This document shows, in pieces, positions 1 through 6,000 of a DNA stretch of 7,891 nucleotides. Position 1 is the stretch's first letter. Every line of letters starts with the position of its first letter. Origin of the DNA: Coxiellaceae bacterium (GTDB lineage: Bacteria > Pseudomonadota > Gammaproteobacteria > Coxiellales > Coxiellaceae). Location of the stretch: assembly GCA_014238325.1 (NCBI GenBank), contig JABABH010000144.1, positions 1 through 7,891 on the forward strand. Direction: 5' to 3'. Under the pieces are notes generated by a model, which saw only the letters and a list, made by a program, of their open reading frames with translations, was not told the origin of the DNA and did not search any database. The position numbers and the translations under genes were made by a program.

Positions 1-71
1 GGAGAGGAGGTATACAGGATAGCGGGTAAACATTTTGAACTGGCTGAATTTAGGATATCCTTCTTATACAT
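1..71 (-). CDS. 5' end of an unidentified gene, cut by the left edge
   Basis: An ATG at 71-69 on the minus strand is preceded by AGGAG (complement of 79-83) with a 7-nt gap, an ideal ribosome binding site. The frame stays open for 23 codons to the window edge and begins MYKKDILNSASSKCLPAILY. It runs in the same direction as the sdaA-sixA-ygfX block and starts 162 nt beyond the ygfX stop, so it could be the next transcription unit. I do not recognise the protein; too little is visible to see a domain, signal peptide or membrane segment. The competing reading is a plus-strand gene tail in frame 1 ending at TGA 73-75, which has no independent support. Start signal seen; identity unknown. Confidence 0.42.
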   Translation of the reverse strand, partial: MYKKDILNSASSKCLPAILYTSS

Positions 72-96
72 GTGATGTCTCCTGACATGACGTGCC

Positions 97-118
97 AAAA
101 TGGATGCATGCCCATTTT
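97..118. repeat. Inverted repeat / hairpin in the leader of the left-edge gene
   Basis: AAAATGG (97-103) pairs perfectly with CCATTTT (112-118) around the 8-base loop ATGCATGC, itself self-complementary. It lies between ygfX and the ribosome binding site of the left-edge gene. The stem is AT-rich and neither side is followed by a run of T beyond the stem itself, so it is not a textbook terminator. It could be a weak terminator of the sdaA-sixA-ygfX transcript, a leader structure, or an operator. The pairing is visible; the role is inference. Confidence 0.35.
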
Positions 119-233
119 CAATATAACACAAGATTATCCGATATATTAATTAAGGAAACATTAAATAAAAGATTGAGGCAGTGCGCCTAATGCTTTATGT
201 CACACAGATGGATGATGGCGGTTTCATCACAGA

Positions 234-671
234 TTAGGCGTTAATGGCAAGGGTTGATCGTAGTGATCTAAAATCCTGAGCAGCTAAGGTATCGGGAAAG
301 ATGAATACAGAATAATGATATTGACTTAATACATCTTGAAAGCGTAATAATAGGAAATAGGAGCTGACAATACTCTGTCCTGATAAGGTAGTTAAGCAGG
401 TTTCGCCGGATTTCTTTTGTAATTGCCAATGATGACCATCGTAATTCAGTGCGATAATAGAGTCCAAGGAAGTGAGCCATAAATGACGGTATAGCATGAT
501 CAGACCATGGATCAGCAGCATAAGAGAGAGAATAATTTTTATCCACAACCACACAGAAGAATACCAGAGGCTGATCGAGGCGCCCGTATAGATAAAGAGT
601 ACAAGCGCAAATAAATATATAGAGAATTGTAGCTGTAGTGGTTTAGCCGCTTGTGGTGTTGGTTTTATCAT
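234..671 (-). CDS. ygfX: YgfX (CptA) family inner-membrane protein
   Basis: This 145-residue protein has the YgfX layout: a short N-terminal tail, two closely spaced membrane helices (about 16-36 and 39-61, with several Trp and Tyr), then a small soluble domain. Near the end it shows family-like features: SSYFLLLRF (103-111), FPDTL (125-129) and DFRSLR (133-138). In E. coli YgfX sits in the inner membrane beside the SdhE flavinylation factor and has been proposed as a toxin acting on FtsZ and MreB; its general role is unsettled. Its ATG overlaps the sixA stop in an ATGA (668-671), and no Shine-Dalgarno sequence is visible before it, so translation is probably coupled to sixA. No sdhE-like gene is adjacent here, unlike the common arrangement. 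Membrane topology is clear; the family call rests on pattern recognition. Confidence 0.8.
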   Translation of the reverse strand: MIKPTPQAAKPLQLQFSIYLFALVLFIYTGASISLWYSSVWLWIKIILSLMLLIHGLIMLYRHLWLTSLDSIIALNYDGHHWQLQKKSGETCLTTLSGQSIVSSYFLLLRFQDVLSQYHYSVFIFPDTLAAQDFRSLRSTLAINA

Positions 672-1156
672 GGGTGTATTTTATGGGGCACCATATGAGG
701 GGCGATCAACCATTTTAATAGCCAGCGTTGCGAATGATGACGTTCCAAGCAAGCAAGCGTGCCTGGTTGAAAATCAACAAGGTTATATTGGTCGTGATGG
801 GTGATTAAAAGACTCATCAGCTGTGAGATAAATGGCATATGGCTCACCAATAATGTAGCATCTTGAGCGTCATGAATCGATGACAATAGGGCTGACATCG
901 CATAGCTATCTGGGTCTAAGAAAGGGCAGAACTCGGTGTCTTGGGTATGCTGTTGTAGGCGCGAGGCTAAGAGTTTAGCGGTCTCGGTAGCGCGTGTTTT
1001 CTTGCTATGTAAAATACGGGTGAAACTAATGTCTTGTTGTGCAAGGTAATGCGCGAGGCGATGGATATGTGATCGGCCCTCGTCAGTGAGGGGGCGTTCT
1101 CCTTGCTCATTGGGAAAGGGTTGAGCCTCTCCATGACGTAGGCAGAATAATTGCAC
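668..1156 (-). CDS. sixA: Phosphohistidine phosphatase SixA
   Basis: A histidine phosphatase (phosphoglycerate-mutase-like) of 162 residues, almost the length of E. coli SixA (161). The N-terminal catalytic motif LRHGEA places the nucleophile at H8 beside R7; R21 lies in the ERPLTDEGR block; HSKKTRATETA (50-60) is the SixA-type segment with the phosphate-binding region; the second catalytic His is H106 in LLVSHMPF. There is no signal peptide, so it is cytosolic. SixA removes phosphate from phosphohistidines, described for the HPt domain of ArcB and for the nitrogen PTS protein NPr. The start is GTG at 1156-1154: CTCCC at 1166-1170 gives GGGAG nine bases upstream, and the RHG motif sits at the usual distance. 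It lies 90 nt after sdaA and overlaps ygfX by four bases. The target histidine protein in this organism is unknown. Confidence 0.93.
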   Translation of the reverse strand: MQLFCLRHGEAQPFPNEQGERPLTDEGRSHIHRLAHYLAQQDISFTRILHSKKTRATETAKLLASRLQQHTQDTEFCPFLDPDSYAMSALLSSIHDAQDATLLVSHMPFISQLMSLLITHHDQYNLVDFQPGTLACLERHHSQRWLLKWLIAPHMVPHKIHP

Positions 1157-1165
1157 GATTATGAT

Positions 1166-1170
1166 CTCCC
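1166..1170 (-). promoter_or_regulatory. Ribosome binding site fixing the GTG start of sixA
   Basis: GGGAG on the minus strand lies 9 nt before GTG. No in-frame ATG exists between the site and the catalytic RHG motif, so the site and the conserved N-terminus together select GTG. Confidence 0.6.
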
Positions 1171-1246
1171 ATTGGAATAGTATAGAAGGTGACGTTTGGT
1201 TAGACGGCCATCCATGATGTTATAGGCGGTGGCGTATACGAGTGAT

Positions 1247-2644
1247 TTAGCAGTCTGGTACATTCACGGCCACAGCTAATCCACCTTTCGAGGTTTCTTT
1301 ATAGATACTATTCATATTCTTGCCCGTTTCTCGCATCGTGTCGATGACCATATCTAAGCTCACCCGGTGGTCGCCATCTTCGGCGAGAGCGAGTTCTGTG
1401 GCGTTAATAGCTTTAATGGCGCCCATAGCATTGCGTTCGATACAAGGGATCTGTACTAATCCGGCGACGGGATCACAGGTGAGACCTAAATTATGCTCCA
1501 TGCCAATTTCAGCGGCATGTTCAATTTGCTTATTGGTTCCGCCTAAGGCAGCGGTGAGGCCTGCTGCTGCCATAGAGCATGCCACGCCAACTTCTCCTTG
1601 ACAACCCATTTCTGCCCCTGAGATGGATGCATTTTTTTTATATAAGCTGCCGATGACACCAGCGACTAGCAGGTAGTTGCGAATAGCTTGTTGGCTGGGC
1701 TCTCGACGGAATCGTTTATAATAGCCGAAAATCTTGCAGTACTTGAGTACAGCGGGAATAATGCCTGCAGCCCCGTTAGTGGGTGCAGTGACGACGCGGC
1801 CGCCTGCTGCGTTTTCCTCATTGACCGCCATGGCATAGGCATTCACCAAGTTCATCATATTGGGATGGGCTGGGTCGGGTGAACCTTCGGCGATTGCTTT
1901 TTGATATAAAGCGGGTGCGCGCCGGCGTAGCTTTAAAATACCAGGTAAGTTACCTTCTGTATGACAGCCTTTATGAATGGAGCTCAGCATCACTTCAATG
2001 CGCTTATCGAGCTCCTCATTTAAATCCATGCCCGGTGATAGAGCGAGTTCATTCTCAATGGCTAACTGAGCGATGGGTAGCGGATTGTTTTGTTGGGAAG
2101 CTATTTTAGACTGTGCTAATAACTCTGCTGCGCTATCAAAGGGGTGAGGGACCGAGGGAGATGGAGGTGGTGGGGCATCCCTATCTGAGTCACGAATAAT
2201 AAAACCACCACCGATGGAAAAATATAGGGACTGCTTGAGGCAATCGTGACGATTATTATAAGCGGCGAAGGTTAAAGCATTAGGATGGTAATCAAAGGCT
2301 TTATGATAATTAAACTGGATATGTTGGTCTGGTATGAAGTCGATGACGGGCCCTTGATCAGTTGCCAGAGTTTGATGGGCAATAATGGAGGCGAGTGTGG
2401 GTGCAACCCTATCGGGATCTAGGGTTTCTGGGTGATAACCCATCAAACCCAACATAATAGCTGTGTCTGTTCCATGCCCTTTTCCAGTAAAAGCGAGTGA
2501 TCCATATAGGGTCGTTATAATAGTATGTATCTCTGATGTGCTAGGTTGTGATTGCATAAAATCTAGCGCAGCTCGCATGGGCCCAACGGTATGTGAACTA
2601 GAGGGACCAATGCCAATAGAAAATAATTCCAAAATACTCGTCAA
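1247..2644 (-). CDS. sdaA: L-serine dehydratase (L-serine ammonia-lyase), iron-sulfur type
   Basis: This 465-residue single-chain enzyme converts L-serine to pyruvate and ammonia, feeding serine carbon into central metabolism; it is cytosolic. The N-terminal beta-domain opens with FSIGIGPSSSHTVGPM (8-23), the hallmark substrate-binding loop. The catalytic alpha-domain carries APTNGAAG (287-294), SGAEMGCQGEVG and TCDPVAGLVQIPC. Cysteines 348, 390 and 401 match the three [4Fe-4S] ligands known in Legionella serine dehydratase, and the last residue, C465, corresponds to the C-terminal tail cysteine that occupies the fourth cluster position in that enzyme. The start is TTG: GAGGTG lies five bases upstream, an in-frame TGA lies just before, and the protein then begins where the family begins. 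A proline-rich insert (158-168) sits between the two domains. First gene of the block; sixA follows after 90 nt. Very secure. Confidence 0.97.
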   Translation of the reverse strand: MTSILELFSIGIGPSSSHTVGPMRAALDFMQSQPSTSEIHTIITTLYGSLAFTGKGHGTDTAIMLGLMGYHPETLDPDRVAPTLASIIAHQTLATDQGPVIDFIPDQHIQFNYHKAFDYHPNALTFAAYNNRHDCLKQSLYFSIGGGFIIRDSDRDAPPPPSPSVPHPFDSAAELLAQSKIASQQNNPLPIAQLAIENELALSPGMDLNEELDKRIEVMLSSIHKGCHTEGNLPGILKLRRRAPALYQKAIAEGSPDPAHPNMMNLVNAYAMAVNEENAAGGRVVTAPTNGAAGIIPAVLKYCKIFGYYKRFRREPSQQAIRNYLLVAGVIGSLYKKNASISGAEMGCQGEVGVACSMAAAGLTAALGGTNKQIEHAAEIGMEHNLGLTCDPVAGLVQIPCIERNAMGAIKAINATELALAEDGDHRVSLDMVIDTMRETGKNMNSIYKETSKGGLAVAVNVPDC

Positions 2645-2649
2645 AATGA

Positions 2650-2655
2650 CACCTC
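2650..2655 (-). promoter_or_regulatory. Ribosome binding site supporting the TTG start of sdaA
   Basis: GAGGTG on the minus strand is 5 nt before TTG at 2644-2642. An in-frame TGA nine bases upstream of TTG excludes any longer product with a standard start. The TTG therefore decides the N-terminus and may limit expression. Confidence 0.65.
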
Positions 2656-2705
2656 ATTGATCAGTCGGTATAGGGAGCGCGTCTGATGCTTGCACGCAAA
2701 GATAA

Positions 2706-2733
2706 ATTTTAACAGATTGTGAGGCTGAGACAA
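2706..2733 (-). promoter_or_regulatory. Probable sigma-70 promoter of sdaA
   Basis: On the minus strand TTGTCT (complement of 2728-2733) and TAAAAT (complement of 2706-2711) are separated by 16 nt. They match the -35 consensus at 4 of 6 and the -10 at 5 of 6 positions. Transcription would begin near 2698, giving a leader of about 54 nt. The -35 box lies inside one arm of a distant inverted repeat (TGAGACAA, 2726-2733). Predicted by eye only. Confidence 0.45.
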
Positions 2734-2883
2734 AATCCTCAACCATCTAGAAGGGCCACCCGAGATGCATGACTTGAGTCGCGTATATGGAGGGGGTGTG
2801 CTGACTCGAAAGATCGTTGTCTCAAAATAACAATCATGCGCTCGCTATCGACCTGCTAGGCTTAGCTTTACTTTATATATCTG

Positions 2884-2919
2884 GTCGACTTCAAGATGCG
2901 AAGCATGCACTGAAGTGAC
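2884..2919. repeat. Imperfect stem-loop, possible REP-like element
   Basis: Three stem segments nest in order: GTC (2884-2886) with GAC (2917-2919), ACTTCA (2888-2893) with TGAAGT (2911-2916), and ATGC (2896-2899) with GCAT (2903-2906) around a GAA loop. That is 13 base pairs with a one-base bulge and a small internal loop. No T-run follows on either strand, so it does not look like an intrinsic terminator. It lies upstream of both predicted promoters. It could be a dispersed palindromic repeat or a structured regulatory site; copy number elsewhere in the genome would decide. Confidence 0.5.
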
Positions 2920-2990
2920 TCATCAACCTTGCTAAAGAAATGCTAGCGCCATGCTGCTGTACAACTTTTTTAATCATGATGCATGTATGA

Positions 2991-3019
2991 GTGAAAGAAT
3001 ACGGTATAGATAGTATATT
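2991..3019 (+). promoter_or_regulatory. Probable promoter of the giant gene
   Basis: GTGAAA (2991-2996) and TATATT (3014-3019) are separated by exactly 17 nt and match the sigma-70 boxes at 4 and 5 of 6 positions. Transcription would start near 3026, leaving a leader of about 45 nt. The surrounding DNA is AT-rich, so other boxes are possible. Confidence 0.42.
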
Positions 3020-3057
3020 TTTTATTTCATAAGATAATTCTATTATAAAAATAATAT

Positions 3058-3063
3058 AAGGTG
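3058..3063 (+). promoter_or_regulatory. Ribosome binding site of the giant gene
   Basis: AAGGTG lies 7 nt before ATG 3071. The frame has a TAA stop at 3035-3037 and no ATG between that stop and 3071, and the next in-frame ATG (codon 26) has no such site, so 3071 is the best start. Confidence 0.7.
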
Positions 3064-3070
3064 TATCAGG

Positions 3071-6000
3071 ATGATAAATTTATGGCTACTTGTGTTCTTC
3101 TTAAGAGATATAGAGGCTTCGCTTAAGGATAAAATACGAAATCTAATGAATGATTATCGGCATCGTTTTGAAGGGCATTCAAGACTTGAGACCCAAGACC
3201 CTCATATAGAGGTATTAAATACTATTGTCGATGGTGCACAAGATAATCTTGAAAAAATTCTACCTAGCTTGCTTAAAGCACCTGAGACAAAGCTCGATAT
3301 TGCTTTGGAAGCCTATAAATTAGTATTGATAGAGCTTTTTCCATTCTGGGAAAATTGTGAGGTAAAGCATAAGGATGTGGCAACAGCAATGAGTCGGCTT
3401 AGAAACATATTTAAGGAAGGTGAACTTAATGAATTTCATATCAAGGCTATCCGTGATAATAAATCTTTAGAACCAGGGTCATATCTAAAAGGCCTGAAAA
3501 AGATGATGAAACATCAGGTGTTGGATACAGAGACCTTTTCCTTTAGCACAAAGGTTTGTATGAATAATAGTGCTTTGTGTGCAGATGCATTATCCAAAAT
3601 AAAAAAATCAGGCTTATGGGAGCATAGAAAATTATTTATGGAGAATGCGCAAATTATTCATGAAGGCGTCATCTTTAGAAAGTCTTTGGCTTCTGGTATT
3701 AACTCATTAGGGAGCCTCAAGCTATTAAACTATGGGACACTCAATCTCATCACAAAATCTAATATTAGTTCCATAGGGCACGTGGTACTTATGTTAATAA
3801 ATCTATCAAGCGATCAATTATTAACCGAGGCTAATATAGCTAGGCTCACACAATATGAAAATTTAAATATACTAGCTGAAACTATGATATATTTAGAGTA
3901 TATTTCTCTAGAACAGAAGGATCTATCTGCTCTATTCACTTATAAAAATATGGCAGAGCTTTCTGAAGCCCTCCGTCTATGGAATACTACTCATCCTCAA
4001 TTAATCAATAAAGGGTATTTTGAGATATTTATATCCCATGATCATCCAGCAAGTATTGCAGATATATTTTTGAGAATAGAATCTAAAGGTTTATTAAAAA
4101 AGAAGAATAAGGGAGAGATAGTAAAGTGTGAAAATGCTCTTGCTCTACAAAAAATAATATATTTATTAGATAAGAGGAAGTTGCTGACACAATCCAATTT
4201 AGAGAAATTATTTAGGAGCCCATACTTATTCACTGAAGAAGCGCAGCATCAGGTATGGAATCTTTTAAAACATAATATACTGACAAAAGCAATATTTAAA
4301 AAGCTCATACAGCTATCTGGCATTGATAAACGAGAGACTCATGAGTTTAAAAATTTCCTTGCAGAATTGGTTCGGCTCAATGCTGCACGCTTAGAAAGTG
4401 AGCCTCATATAGACAGCAATACTATTCATGAAACCTCTCAAAAATCTATTAAAATGTTATATAACGCGTATTCAGAAAACATTATAGATGATCGTTTAGC
4501 ATTAACACTGAGCAAGATGAAAGCTTGGGTTGATGATGTACCCTCAAGTGCTCGCGGTGATGCAGTGAAGCGATTGATGGTAGACCTCATGAATCCGGAA
4601 GATACGAGGTATAATAGAATTTTAGAAGGGACGAATCTATCCATGAAGCAATTGGTTGCACTTAGCTATGCAGCTATTGAGGACGACATTGAGCGGAAGG
4701 GTTCCATTGAAAACGCTAAAGACATATTTTTGGATAGGCTTTGGGAAATTCAGCATGTCAACCAGTTAATCAATATTGATGATGCACCTCATGCAGAAAT
4801 ATCACCTATTTCTGTTGAAGATTGCATTAATAAACTAGTGAAGACATTAAAGGACATAAGCAAGGCCAGTGATTTTCATACTCAAGGTTCAAAAAATATC
4901 TGGCAGCGTTATAAGAGTTATATGGAATCAGAGGCCATGAATGTTTTGAAAACGGGTCAGGTGAGTATGAGCCAGAAAGCATTTTCAAAGTTTATAAAAA
5001 ATCCAGATCATCTCCGATTTACTCTTTTAGAAAATGCAGATCAGGGTTTATTAGAAACAGAGTACCTGGCAGAGATTGGGATGGGTGCTACCTCAAAGGA
5101 TGTTCAATTAGATAAGATGCCTAGGGAATGGTTAAAGTTCATTGACTATCAATCAGTTGTTAATAAATTTATGGCTGAAACGACGTTCTCTGATTCATGT
5201 ATAGCGGGCCCTTCTTCTAGACTACGATTCAAACGAGGTGTTCAGAATTGCAATGAGTGGGTATATGAATCAGCTAAAGCACTGAAAAAATTTGAGCTTA
5301 GAGATAAATTTAGTACAGCTGATGAAGCACTAGCTTTATTTGAAACCTTATATGGAGATAGGTATCCAGATAAGGTGAAGGTTCTAGATAGAGTGCTTGA
5401 AGTGAAAGCACAGCTTGTTGGCGTCAGGAACCTTAAAGAAGCATCTGATTTGAAGCAAGTTGAAGCGCATATCGATCAATGGCTTTCAGATTTCTCTAAG
5501 AAACTAGGCGAACCTCTTATTAAAACTACTCGTATAGAGGATCTGAAGCATATGCTATCTGCATCAAACAGGAATAGAGTAACACGTTGGATCTTGAAAA
5601 TAAATGGTCATCATATTGAGCTATCGCGCTCAACAAGAGTTTGGCGATGGAAGGATGCTCGCCTATTTCACAAAGCACAAAAATACACTCATCTTTCGCA
5701 CTTGCTCGAAGATATGGCTAAGTTCTATGGCTCGAAAGTCGGGGAGCATATAGCTTATAGCCTTCATAAAGCTCCTGTTTTAGATAGCATGTATAAGATT
5801 GATAATATTGTCTTAAAATGGTCAGACTCCTATCCGTCGAGAATAGTAGATGCACTATTTCCTTATAGTGATTATAAAATTATTTTTGATCAACATACCT
5901 TCTTTTCCAAATTACCTCAGTTAGGAGCAGAGGAATTTTTAACGATTAAAGAATTTCTAGGTAGAGAACTCGAGATCACTGTTAAGGATACACATGCTTC

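Larger units (their letters stand above)
2645..3070. other. Divergent intergenic region with no convincing gene
   Basis: These 426 nt separate the divergent starts of sdaA and the giant gene. They contain the two predicted promoters, the stem-loop at 2884-2919 and an AT-rich stretch (about 3007-3060) just before the giant gene. All reading frames are short. The longest with an ATG that I noticed is a 16-codon frame at 2940-2990 without a good ribosome binding site. No tRNA-like cloverleaf or clear intrinsic terminator was seen. Confidence 0.7.

Noticed and set aside
1..75. Plus-strand frame 1 open from the edge to TGA 73-75, possible gene tail
   Set aside because: Only 24 codons with no recognisable motif, and it overlaps a minus-strand start with an ideal ribosome binding site.
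184..240. CGCCTAAT / ATTAGGCG inverted repeat at the ygfX end as a terminator
   Set aside because: The arms are 41 nt apart, one covers the ygfX stop codon, and no T-run follows directly.
1157..1246. Separate promoter for sixA (TATACT near 1180)
   Set aside because: The -10-like box has no acceptable -35 at proper spacing; read-through from sdaA is simpler.
1320..2660. Plus-strand open frames opposite sdaA
   Set aside because: They are antisense shadows of a secure conserved gene and show no protein features of their own.
2940..2990. 16-codon plus-strand frame (MLAPCCC...) as a leader peptide
   Set aside because: No convincing ribosome binding site, it lies upstream of the predicted promoter, and it is short enough to occur by chance.
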